From Calcarisporiella thermophila CBS 279.70 (taxonomy: Eukaryota; Calcarisporiellomycota), in contig NW_027192191.1 of NCBI RefSeq assembly GCF_041956535.1, forward strand, positions 433,267-497,266: a stretch of 64,000 nucleotides of DNA. Direction: 5' to 3'. How positions within the stretch are numbered: position 1 is the first letter of the stretch; each line of letters starts with the position of its first letter. Shown in pieces: positions 47,356-57,053 of the stretch. The notes beneath the pieces were generated by a model, which worked only from the letters and a program-made list of their open reading frames with translations, made no database searches and was not told the origin of the DNA. The translations under genes and the position numbers were made by a program.

Positions 47356-49041
47356 TTACAAATCCGACAAAGGCAATTCGTCATCACTAGTGAACACTAA
47401 GTTGTTCAAAGATATATTGCCGTGATGTCTATCCCTGGTCGGAGAGGAGAGAGAAGGAACGATCGCGGGAGAGGATGGAGGCTGATTCGAGTCTCTTTTA
47501 GCCAAGAACCGCGCCTTAGGTGTTTGATAGTGTGGCGAGTCTGCAACTGGGACTGGGACCGGTGAGGAAGACCGAAGACCCTCAGTGATAGATGTGGGCG
47601 GTGATGAGTATCGAATACGCTGCCTTTTGCTTGACTGTGAAATAGAGCCCAATTTCTTTGTGGATGAGGAAATAGCACTTTCGTGCTCCTCCTCCATGGA
47701 CACATCTGCAGGAGGTCTTGGTTTTGGTGGCCAGGGGCTCTTTGGCTCAGTTCTCTTCCGGTCGCCTGTAGTGGGCTGGGTTGAAGGGCTGCTGCTCCGA
47801 CTTGAATAATCGTAATTATACCGGCGTCGAGTGTCACTTGGTAGCCGAGGAGGCTTCTTAAAGAAGTACTGTTTATCCGTTAGAGCGCACTTGCGTGCTC
47901 CCTTCATAAGTGAAGAATAAATCTGTTTTCTCGACAGATCTGTGTCGTTTGCATTGATGTAATAGTAAAAATGCTCCTTGGGCTTGTTGTCTGCAACTTT
48001 CCCTCGACGCTCAACTTTGCCGAAGCAATCATGTTCGTTCAAAGTTTTCTCAATTTGAATCTTCCACAAGGTAGTGCTCTGGTCAGCATATGATGGGTGG
48101 TTTGTCATGATTTGGTGGTAAATATCACCAACCGTCGAGGAGCTCTTGCGGGAGAAAACAAGCGCATCAATCACAAGCCCAACAAAGTCAACACCTTCAG
48201 GCAGCTGCTCTTCATTATTGGGTAACTTTGCATCTTCATCGACTCCATGGAAAGAAAATGCGTCTAGATTTAGCTCGGCACCAACGCCTTCGTCCTTCGC
48301 TTTGAACGATGTGGAGATTGCGGGGGGCTCAGTTATATCTATCTCAACCTCATCCTCCTCGACGATGCGAACTCCTTTTTCCCCTTCCACTTCATCAGCT
48401 TCCATTGTATCACGGACTCGTTTAATCCCACTTATCTCGTTTTCATTCACTTCTTCCTCCTCCTCTTCCTCTACTGGATGCAAATAAGGGCTGGATGGCA
48501 TGATTGGCACTGCAACGTCTTCCTCTTCCACAATTTCCTCCTCCACCTCTACCTCTTCATATGCTTCGTCGTTCTCTTCCTTCGTATCTAGTGCTGATTT
48601 TTCCAGTTCACACATATTCCGGGGCATCCTAAAAACCATCTTGGCACCCAGCATATCCACCTCGGAGCCGTCCACCAACGCAACAGTCTTTCCCATCTGA
48701 TATGGAATGCCGTCCACTATCGCACCATTGACACCATGAATGTGAAAATCAAAAAATTGGCTTTCCGGGTTCCAACGAATAGTTGCATGCACTCGCGAGA
48801 CTTGACGGTTCCCACCTCCGACTTTTATTGTGCAGCGAGGACTTCTCCCGACGGTGAGGTCACGATCACGCTCTCCTACTACAACCACAGGTTCGACTGG
48901 CGGTAGTGAGGATGCGGTAGTGTGGCTTTCTTGTGGCTTTTGTGACTGAGGTTTAGCAATCGCAGCGCCAGCCGTAAATGTGTCCGGAAGATTAAGTGCA
49001 TTCGAAATTTGTAGCGGCATGGAAGTGCACAGTGTAGCCAT
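47356..49041 (-). CDS. FHA-domain / divergent winged-helix (forkhead-like) nuclear protein
   Basis: Single-exon protein of 561 residues. The FHA domain, about 50-140, has LTVGRSPRCTIKVGG, QVSRVHATIRW and GVNGAIVDG, which bind phosphothreonine partners. An acidic stretch follows (150-240). A winged-helix fold occupies about 286-362: VGLVIDALVFSRK, STVGDIYHQIMTNHPSYADQ, TTLWKIQIEKTLNEHDCFGK. The recognition helix replaces the forkhead WQNSIRHNLSLN consensus, so it is a divergent forkhead-like domain. The C-terminus is basic and Ser/Pro-rich, with DSRs of SP/TP type. Possible relatives are Fkh1/2, Fhl1, or the FHA proteins Tos4/Plm2; I cannot decide among them. Its upstream region carries several CGCG sites. 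Confidence 0.8.
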   Translation of the reverse strand: MATLCTSMPLQISNALNLPDTFTAGAAIAKPQSQKPQESHTTASSLPPVEPVVVVGERDRDLTVGRSPRCTIKVGGGNRQVSRVHATIRWNPESQFFDFHIHGVNGAIVDGIPYQMGKTVALVDGSEVDMLGAKMVFRMPRNMCELEKSALDTKEENDEAYEEVEVEEEIVEEEDVAVPIMPSSPYLHPVEEEEEEEVNENEISGIKRVRDTMEADEVEGEKGVRIVEEDEVEIDITEPPAISTSFKAKDEGVGAELNLDAFSFHGVDEDAKLPNNEEQLPEGVDFVGLVIDALVFSRKSSSTVGDIYHQIMTNHPSYADQSTTLWKIQIEKTLNEHDCFGKVERRGKVADNKPKEHFYYYINANDTDLSRKQIYSSLMKGARKCALTDKQYFFKKPPRLPSDTRRRYNYDYSSRSSSPSTQPTTGDRKRTEPKSPWPPKPRPPADVSMEEEHESAISSSTKKLGSISQSSKRQRIRYSSPPTSITEGLRSSSPVPVPVADSPHYQTPKARFLAKRDSNQPPSSPAIVPSLSSPTRDRHHGNISLNNLVFTSDDELPLSDL

Positions 49042-50035
49042 GAACTGAAAGTGCTCTGAAAGGAAAATATAAACTAACGGGCAGAGATATATACAAGTTT
49101 AGAGAGTATATTTAAAGTGTAGGTTAGGTTAGCTTTTTAATAGGGTATTTGCAAGACGGAGGAGGGAAATGCGAGGGACCGTTAATATATATCTTATTTT
49201 TTTTTTTTTCCCTGGGACGCGTTTTCCATTTTTCGCGTTATATTGGCAAGCGAATAGGACGCGAGTCTTTTGTGACGCAGTTTGGTTATTAAAAAAGGGA
49301 AGCTGGGATAAAAATTAAAAACGCGAAAAACGCGAAAACGCGAGCTTTTAAACTCCGCACTCACCAAAGTTATCCATTCAAATTCCCTCCATTATTATTT
49401 TGCAGAGCTACCTTTTTTTTTTCAATGTTATACATTATACTTACAAAACCACTTCGACATCCTATTAATTTAAGAAGGTAAAACCCTGTGCGAACTTTTG
49501 CGATAATATTTTGTCAATCATAGAGAAATTATACATTGTTCGTATTGAATCACTTCCACATTTATTCTATGACATTATGAAACGCACGATTAAGTACTAC
49601 ATCATAAACTAACTCTCCTTGAAGGCATTTAAGCGTCGATAGACATATCCTTATGGAAGTAATCACACAGAGAATCTATGCACAATCCGCTGTGAAATTT
49701 CTTCAATTGTTATGAGAAGGTTTCATTAAGGTAAACAATTTGGAGAGATTCAAAAGTAGTTAAACGAACTGCGTGGCAAGATTGCATCTGTAGTAGAATT
49801 TCATAACTTAAAAACGTTTTCATAGTGGCATTCTTAAATCTATCGTTTGCGCATTCGAAATTATTTTTTTCTGCTTCCTGAAGTCGAAAATTCTTGATCT
49901 TTGTATAAAATGGTAATGATTGATGTATTTTGCGGATAAAAATACCATTTTGACTAATGAAACCACTACCTGAAACAAGTAATAATTAAACAGCGGAAGA
50001 ATCTATTTAATACAAGTATTGATTCGACGAATTTG
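49042..50035. promoter_or_regulatory. FHA-gene upstream region, AT-rich
   Basis: About 1 kb between two minus-strand genes. The first 300 bp upstream of the FHA gene are rich in CGCG motifs (listed separately); the rest is AT-rich without recognisable content. Confidence 0.45.
49217..49344. promoter_or_regulatory. Cluster of MCB/SCB/E2F-like CGCG elements
   Basis: One ACGCGT (49217-49222), TTTTTCGCG (49229-49237), GACGCGAG near 49259, and a tandem array ACGCGAAA (49321-49328), ACGCGAAA (49330-49337), ACGCGAG (49338-49344). ACGCGT is the MBF box, CRCGAAA the SBF box, and the reverse complement TTTCGCG is E2F-like. All lie 176-303 bp upstream of the FHA-gene start. Confidence 0.55.
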
Positions 50036-50347
50036 TTAACAGGCCTTTTCTACCTCTGAACTACCATTATACTTCGAGCAGGCATCAATGAAGGCCTGCT
50101 GTTTTTTTTCGCAATTGCGCTTGCCGCGAGCTTTACATCTCCAGCCGCGGACGGAATACTGTTCGCAATCATATTCGCCAGACAATTCTGCGGCTAACCT
50201 GCGACACACTTCTGTACCTGTACCAAAGCAAACCGCTTTCCCTTTACCGTATTTGGCGCTGAGCCCGCACGCCGCTTCGCTTAAAGATATACTGAACAAT
50301 AACGCAGTCACTACAAATAGTACTCTTGAGATGCTCATTCTTGTCAT
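50036..50347 (-). CDS. Small secreted cysteine-rich protein
   Basis: 103 residues in a single exon. Signal peptide about 1-25 (RVLFVVTALLFSISLSEA, cleavage predicted before ACGL). The mature part is about 78 residues and basic, with eight cysteines, consistent with four disulfides; the last residue is cysteine. It includes GTGTEVCRRLAAELSGEY and RGWRCKARGKRNCEKK. No family recognised. Size, charge and cysteine content are those of small secreted effector-like or antimicrobial-like fungal proteins, but activity is unknown. It sits alone in about 2.5 kb of otherwise gene-poor DNA. A Met four codons in (MSISRV) is an alternative start. Confidence 0.7.
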   Translation of the reverse strand: MTRMSISRVLFVVTALLFSISLSEAACGLSAKYGKGKAVCFGTGTEVCRRLAAELSGEYDCEQYSVRGWRCKARGKRNCEKKQQAFIDACSKYNGSSEVEKAC

Positions 50348-51634
50348 ATTTGAAGCGAAAGTATATAATTTTAGTGGTAAAAGGAGCTACTGTAGGAAAG
50401 AGGCCAAGTGATCACAGGGATAAATAAATATAGATCTAGAGAATTTAGGCGAATTGAAATTTAGCATTTTTTCCCATTTAAGAAATTGTCTACCCGAGTA
50501 CATTCTTACTGCTCCACGATTTCATATCGTGTTCAACATACTCGTTGAAATAAAGAATCTTACGTGAAAATCGACTCGTGGCGAAAAAGTTTCAACTTGA
50601 TCGCTCGCAATGACAATAACAGCGAACTGAAACAAAATTGAAATCCTTACTAGTGGCATTTTTTTATTCTACCATTATGGAATATTGTAAACACTATTCA
50701 ATTAATAATTATCTACGCCGCGGTACTTTCCCACAAAACTCAATGGAGATCAGAAGAGAAAATCAAAAGTGAGCGAGACTTTTTGGTTTGCGTGAAAAGG
50801 GCTTGTCAAGTGCAAGTGCACTAAGTTTCTGTTATATTTACCACATGATGGGAATGTTCAAGAACACAATCGAAGGATTCCAGTGGAAAAATATTTCGGT
50901 ATCAATAATACTTGGGAACGGCTACCACTCGATCCAAGCAGTACCAAACCTCAGGACTGACACAACAATCAATTTTCTTCAGCGAGTATCCTACTGCTCG
51001 AAATGGCTGATAAACGCTCTTTTAAATTCAACCTAGCTGTAGCTCAAAGTTGGCTCTTCAGTCTTTCGTATACAATCCACTAGATTTTTGCATCACCACG
51101 CAAACACATGGCCATGTATGTAATGTGGATCTCTAAAGATATTCTCGTCAGTTTTGAATAATCCTGGGCAATAGCGCTAACCAGACTGAAATTACCAAAC
51201 AGTGGAATCATATACTATATACCCACTGATCCAATGTATCCTAATATCAATTGGAAGGGAATAAAGAGTAGGTCAGTAATGGTAATGGAACGAAATTGGC
51301 CGAATTCCCGACGATTAAGGTGGAAGCTTGGTTTGGGGTACAGTGAATTCATCCAATGAGGAATAGACAATAGAAAAGAGGGACTTTCACCTTTCGAGGA
51401 CTCCAGCTTTTCATTGCGATCTTCTCGGTCGGTGCATATAATTTCATTATCTACTTTGTATCAGAAGATCTTTCGATCGAGTTATCTTCCAAATGAGAGA
51501 GAATCAGCTCCTATTGTTCACACCTAAGTAGAATCCTATTAATATCGTTTGTACTAATTAGAGATATATTTCAGATTTTCTGATATTATAAATTCTTACC
51601 TCAAATTGCCATTTCTATGAAACATTTCAAGTCG
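50348..51634. other. Gene-poor AT-rich region
   Basis: No convincing gene. An 82-codon plus-strand frame (50788-51036) and a 107-codon frame antisense to the cysteine-rich gene have no recognisable features. No repeats or transposon ends seen. Confidence 0.4.
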
Positions 51635-51706
51635 TCTTCGGTAGTATAGTGGTTAGTATTCCCGCCTGTCACGCGGGCGACCCGGGTTCAATTCCCGGCC
51701 GGAGAG
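51635..51706 (+). tRNA. tRNA-Asp: tRNA-Asp (anticodon GTC)
   Basis: Full cloverleaf: acceptor TCTTCGG pairs with CCGGAGA (one T-G wobble); D arm GTATAGTGGTTAGTAT; anticodon stem CCCGC/GCGGG around loop CTGTCAC with anticodon GTC; T arm CCGGG-TTCAATT-CCCGG. A box TATAGTGGTTAG and B box GGTTCAATTCC are both present. No intron, no encoded CCA. A T-rich Pol III terminator (ttttctttttt) follows within 25 bases. Confidence 0.97.
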
Positions 51707-52001
51707 TAATATTTTTCTTTTTTATTTATATTTGCACATAACACATTAGCCCAAATATCATCTCTTTTTTTTCATCGTAGATATTTGAAGCAACGATTGT
51801 CATGGATTGTTGCTATTCCATCAACATTATAAGCTATAGCCAATAAGACAACCAGTGTCACAATGCCTTGATATGAGATCAGCTAGAAAAACAATAAAAA
51901 TTGGAAACAAGTATTGATGAAATTTTATTGAAAGGGTTTTGTATTTTAACACGAAGCTAAAGAGTCGATAGAGCCATGCTTATTTACTTTCGCTCGATAT
52001 C

Positions 52002-53424
52002 CTATTTGCTTTTATAGTTAGGGATGATGCGGTCTCTTTTCAAGCGGTCCATGATCTCAATCCACATTTCATCCGAATCCTTGTATCCGGTCCAGCCAAG
52101 TTTTCGTGCTTTACTCATCGAAGAAAGCACCTTCCAAGTTCTACTGGCCATGCCCTCTAAAAAAAATCCAGCGATTAATAACTTGGTATCTATCAAACGG
52201 GAAGAAAAGAAAAATGAGGCAATAAAGGCGTACCAGCAAATTGCCACGTAGCATATTTGAAGGCCTCCTTATCCAACCCGTATTTCTCCGCGATCCCGTC
52301 CCATTCATGCTCATGACTTTTTACAAGGTCTATAAGCGAAGGCAGCCCGCTTTGTTTTCCCTGTGTGTTAAAATTTTGCTCTGGGCAGGGCACGTCGAAG
52401 TACTTGCAAAGTAGCGGCCATATATTTTCCCATCGGGTCACGTCTCCGTTCACGCAGTTGAATGCTTCATTTGCACACTGTTCATGTGTAGATGCCCATA
52501 CAGTGAACTCTGCAAGAAGAGGGGCGTACGAAAAGTCACAAAACTCCTCCCACCAGAATTTTGAGCCTATTTACCAAATCATAACCTATTTAATTATGAA
52601 TTCCGTAAAATACCTGCTTCCGCAGGATAGTTTACCGTAAAACAAGGCGGGTAGTCCTAACTCCTTCACCAGTGCGAAATACAACCCAATTGTTGGTGCC
52701 ATTGACATGAAATTTCCACGAGAACTGCCCACAATCACATCTGGTCGAACGACGACCCAAGCCCACTTCTTTCCCTTCTGATGTTCAAGGAGGAAATCTT
52801 CCTGGTCATAATAGAAATTGGGCTCATCAAGTCGAGGATACTCCTCACGATAAGGTGTTCTTGTATTGTTAGGATGGTGGCATCCATAATACTATTGAAA
52901 ATGGTGATTAGATAATGCGGTAATACGATTAGAATTCTGATCTTATTTTCGCCTACTTTTGTCCCGGTTTGGAGGTGAACTCTCTGCAGCTTGGAAGCTA
53001 TATCTTCCACCGCGATCACTGCATTTTTCAGCCTTGATATTAAGATATATAAATAAGAGATATTGCACTCTTTAGATTCCAAAATAAGATTAATTAAGAC
53101 CTACATCTTCAAGTTCCAATCAATCAACTCCTTATCGGTTGGCATATCTCGATACGCAAAAAAGTAGAGGTGTGTCACTTCCTGGGCCCCACCTTTCTTC
53201 AATTCCTCTTTCATCTTCTCCAAAGGCGTCCCATACAAATCAATAGTGATGTGTTCAAGCCGACCGTATTTATCAGCATCCTTGAACGGATGCAAAGGAG
53301 GGCGCTGAGAGACACATATTATCCTCTTGAAGTCTTGTGGAGACGTTTTAGTAAGAAGGTGCTCTGTAAGCGCGTGCCCAGAGATTCCATTGCTTCCGAA
53401 AATAATAGCCACTTTGCCTGTCAT
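52002..53424 (-). CDS. PRISE-type NAD(P)H-dependent reductase (iridoid synthase-like SDR)
   Basis: Short-chain dehydrogenase of the PRISE (progesterone 5-beta-reductase/iridoid synthase) group, which reduces activated C=C bonds. Exons 53105-53424, 52957-53032, 52636-52891, 52234-52566 and 52002-52156; 379 residues. The nucleotide-binding site reads AIIFGSNGISGHALTEHLL. Also visible: THLYFFAYRDMPTDKELIDWN, KLQRVHLQTGTKYYG (the motif carrying the active-site tyrosine region), RPDVIVGSSRGNFM, NEAFNCVNGDVTRWENIWP and the C-terminal TWKVLSSMSKARKLGWTGY. The start at MTGKVAII is preferred because an upstream in-frame Met (53487) would add an unusual N-terminus. The substrate is unknown; fungal members are common and mostly uncharacterised. 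Confidence 0.9.
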
Positions 53425-54860
53425 TGCTAAAGTGTAAGAACCAAGGTGAGAAAAAAATGGTGAGTCTAAGTGGTAAACGCTTAACAAGAAGGTCGGCGTT
53501 AGTATTTATATGCTCTGAGCATTTATAGCTCGAATGCCTGGAAATCTGGTTGTTTAAAACTTTTCCCATGTAATCTCTTCTTACAAACCCTGATACCATA
53601 TAGAGTACTATGGTGAAATTGACAATGCTTCTATCATATTTTTGTCAAGTGGGCGATATGAAACTTGCCATAAAGGACCAAGAATCGTATGGTTTGATTG
53701 GTCGGCGGGAACAGCATGACTTCAATGCAATAGCTGGATATATGAGGAAGGAATCTTATTACCGGATTGTAATAGGATACTCGCGGAAAATGAAATAAAA
53801 AAAACAAGAGATAGCATAGTCCCTTTTTATAATCTCCCCAAGGTGTACCCTGCCGAAGTGGTTTATGATATTTTTTTTTTAAATAATGAATATCCATTTG
53901 ACGCCTTTTGGATGAAGAATTATCCATTTACACCGCATGTTATCCAGCTTGCGAAAATGGATAGACAATATTTATGACTGTATATATGAATCGCCTTGGA
54001 TTCTTGGACTTGCTTCTAAAATACTATTTGGTACAAATATTTGTATAACTATTCGGTCGGCGCAAATGGGAAAGGGAAATATGATGTGGGGGAGTGCTGG
54101 AAGATAGTATGTACCAACTAAAAACGGCCTAATCTATCCCTGGCAGTATTAATTTTTACGCGAAAAAACTTTGTTCCGCCCATATTATTGGACTTAATTA
54201 ACGGCTAATATCTAGAGCGATCATAGAGTTAAGGAGTCGAACGTTGGGAGGAAAACCAACGGCATTTTTCTAGAACGAGAGTCCGTGCATTCAACAATTA
54301 TATCCTATTAGTTTCTATAGGTTTAAGCTTCGATGTATTTAAATATCAATGCAGAATTGAAAGAGCGTTTTTAGTTGGTAACAATTTAAGCTAGTATTGC
54401 TTGCACTGAAGTGTTTTCGTCTATTCCAATATTTTCTCGCAATTCAATTGTTATCAGTGTAAAGGTGACAACCTAGAGGTCTTTCAACTAATAAATGGAC
54501 TGGCAGTAGGATGAGAATTTATTATTGTTTGATTTTGATTCATGACCCTGATTTTTGCCCGTCCCATTCTCTTGGTGATCGTAAAATGACAGTGGTGGCT
54601 CAACAATTTCCACGCTCCAGTTTTCAAATTCTTCCAAGCAATCCGATTCTTGGATACGCATGAGGATTCCATACAGTCTTACGCATTTGTTTGCTCTATT
54701 TTGAATTTTAAATTTTAGCTGAATCCAAATATACCTTATGGTCGGTGGTCACAAGTCTAGAAGCGGTCCTTTCTTTTTAAACATTCAGACTACAATTTGA
54801 TAATTCCCATCGGCCTCTCTCGACTTCCCCATATACCTGAAGCCTATATCAACGAAAGAA
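53425..54860. other. Gene-free AT-rich region
   Basis: About 1.4 kb between divergent PRISE reductase and MFS genes. Open frames of 60-100 codons on both strands (for example 53634-53927 minus) show no domain. It presumably contains both promoters. Confidence 0.4.
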
Positions 54861-56437
54861 ATGGCGTCAATTGAAAATGGCCGGAAACTTCGGCTCGCCA
54901 TTTCTTTCATCTGTGCAGTCATCGGGATGGCATCAGCTGGCACACTGTATATGTTTGGCCTCTATAGTAACAGTTTGGCAGATAAGCTCAACTACTCACA
55001 AACACAGACATCAACCATCGGGTTAGTAGGGGACATTGGGGGGTTTATTCTATCTCCGCTCGTGGGATCTGGGGTGGATCGGCTGGGCCATCGGAGGTAC
55101 ATCCAATGGTACATTATCTGAGTACTATTTGAATATTAATTATTTAATTATGTAGAGTATGCGTGTTGGCCGCCATTTTTCTTTCTTCCGGTTATATTGC
55201 TATGGCTTTGACCTACAATGCGGGCCTTGCGACCACGTCTTTTATCGCCATGTCTTTATATTTTGCGCTTGTTGGTTTAGGAAGCAACTGTGCCTATATG
55301 GCATCGGTCTCCGCTCAAGCCAAAAACTTTAGCTCGCAGCACCGTGGGATAGCGTTGGGTGTGCCCATTGGCGCATACGGACTCTCTGCGTTTATTTGGA
55401 GTCAAATAGGACGAGTGTTCTTCTTCAAAGATGGCGACTTGGACACCTATGCATTTTTGTTCTTCATGGGATTGGTTACTGCCGGGATTAATCTGGTTAA
55501 TGTGGTAGGACTTGCCAAGGTGAGGACTCCCACTGCTACAGCAGAAGAGGAGGAGGGGGAGGTCTCAGGGACGAATGATTCGGCGAATCTTGCAGGTCAG
55601 CGATTGGAAGAGGGTGCCCCCCTATTACAAGATCCCGCTACGTCAATGGAGGGAGCCCATGTGACGATAGATTCACCCAATATGATTGAAGATGCAGATT
55701 CCAAAATCTCGATTGAGGATCGTCCTTTCTTTGCAGATGTTGGGATGTGGGTATTCATCACGGGCCTCACTATGTTGTCAGGTTCGGGCATGCTGTACAT
55801 TAATAGTATCGGCTCTATTGTGGAGGCGCTCTACGGAAAAGCTGTCGAGACGGGGATTACTGACCTCGACAGCCTGAGTGGGAATCACACGGTTGCCGCA
55901 CTCACCACGTTGCATGTGTCTTTGATATCCGCCTGCTCGTGTTCTGGGCGTGTGCTTGCGGGTATCGTCTCTGACTGGGCCAAGCGGCGTGGCATCGACC
56001 GACTATGGTTTTTTATCCTTGCTGGATGCATCATGACATACGGACAGTTTCTAGCCGCGACCACAATCGCGCCCGGTAACAACTCCTTACTTATGGTCAC
56101 GCTGCTTATTGGGACGGCGTACGGGACTATCTTCACCGTTTCGCCCACCATTACCACCGAGCTCTGGGGACTCCGCAACTTTGGTCGTAACTGGGGCTGG
56201 ATGTCATGGGCTCCCGGGATTGGGGGCATGCTCTTCAACTTGGTGTTTGGCGTGGTGTTTGATAGCCGGAGTGGAGGACCAGGTAAACGGTGCCACGAGG
56301 GCCGATCCTGCTTTGCGCCTGCACTCTATCTTACCACTTTGGCCAGCTTGGCGGGCATCATTATGGGGGTGCTGATGCTGTGTTACGTCCGCGTGAATCG
56401 CGCGCATTATACCCCCCTCACCGAGAACAGGGCTTGA
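54861..56437 (+). CDS. MFS transporter, monocarboxylate/nodulin-like type
   Basis: Major facilitator superfamily protein of 505 residues from exons 54861-55096 and 55156-56437. TM1 SFICAVIGMASAGTLYMFGL leads to LYSNSLADKLNYSQTQTSTI, typical of the nodulin-like/Mch1-type group. The loop 2-3 motif is GSGVDRLGHRR, split by the intron. Then come SNCAYMASVSAQAKNFSSQHRG and IALGVPIGAYGLSAFIWSQI. An acidic central loop (residues 200-260) separates the two six-helix halves; ADVGMWVFITGLTMLSGSGM begins the second. Substrate unknown; monocarboxylate-like transport is only a family-level guess. Confidence 0.88.
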
Positions 56438-57053
56438 TTTCGGGGTGGTCCTTGGAGACTTCTCCCTATTGTTGCTAGGGACCACATCCTTCCTAAGTAG
56501 ACATCTATCTAGATTCATGTTTGATACCCTTTTCCGTACCCAAGGAATGCAGTTGGACTCTGGACTAGTTTAATCTTTACACTTTCCCCCCTTCTCTCCA
56601 CTCCTCTTCCTCCCCTCTCTTTTCCTCCCAACTTTCTCGTATATTTAACTCATATGATATTGCCATCTCTGTACTGTAATGTTTGCGCACATCGGTAATT
56701 TGATATATGGTTTGCGCCGGCTTCACAAAGACAAAAACTGCTATTATTAAACAAAAACACGTAACTAACAAAAAGGAGGAGGAAAGAGAGAAAATTACAA
56801 ATACAAAAGTGCACAGATACCGTATTTATGTCACATTTCTCATACGTGAAGAAAACACACCCACACCCACACACATACACACAGAGAGAGAAATAAAATA
56901 AAAATAAGCATCTAGAAAGTATTACACAACACTAAAACAAATCATCGGAGAGTATAAGTTGAAATAAAAGGAAATAAAATAAAATAAAACAAATGTGGTA
57001 AAAGATATATAATAGGAGGCGTAAATAGTACATATGGAAAATAAACTAGAGAA
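56438..57053. terminator. Convergent 3' region, MFS and CSL genes
   Basis: AT-rich, with many AATAAA-like hexamers on the plus strand (for example around 56890-56990) and T-rich complements, suiting two converging 3' ends. A CA/GA microsatellite lies at 56854-56890. No gene seen. Confidence 0.45.
56854..56890. repeat. CA-rich then GA microsatellite
   Basis: An imperfect (CA)n tract with ccc interruptions runs into (GA)4 just before an AAATA-rich stretch. Simple sequence only. Confidence 0.8.

Noticed and set aside
47356-47837. 143-codon ORF overlapping the FHA gene on the same strand
   Set aside because: It is an alternate frame over the low-complexity C-terminal region; the FHA frame is continuous for 561 codons.
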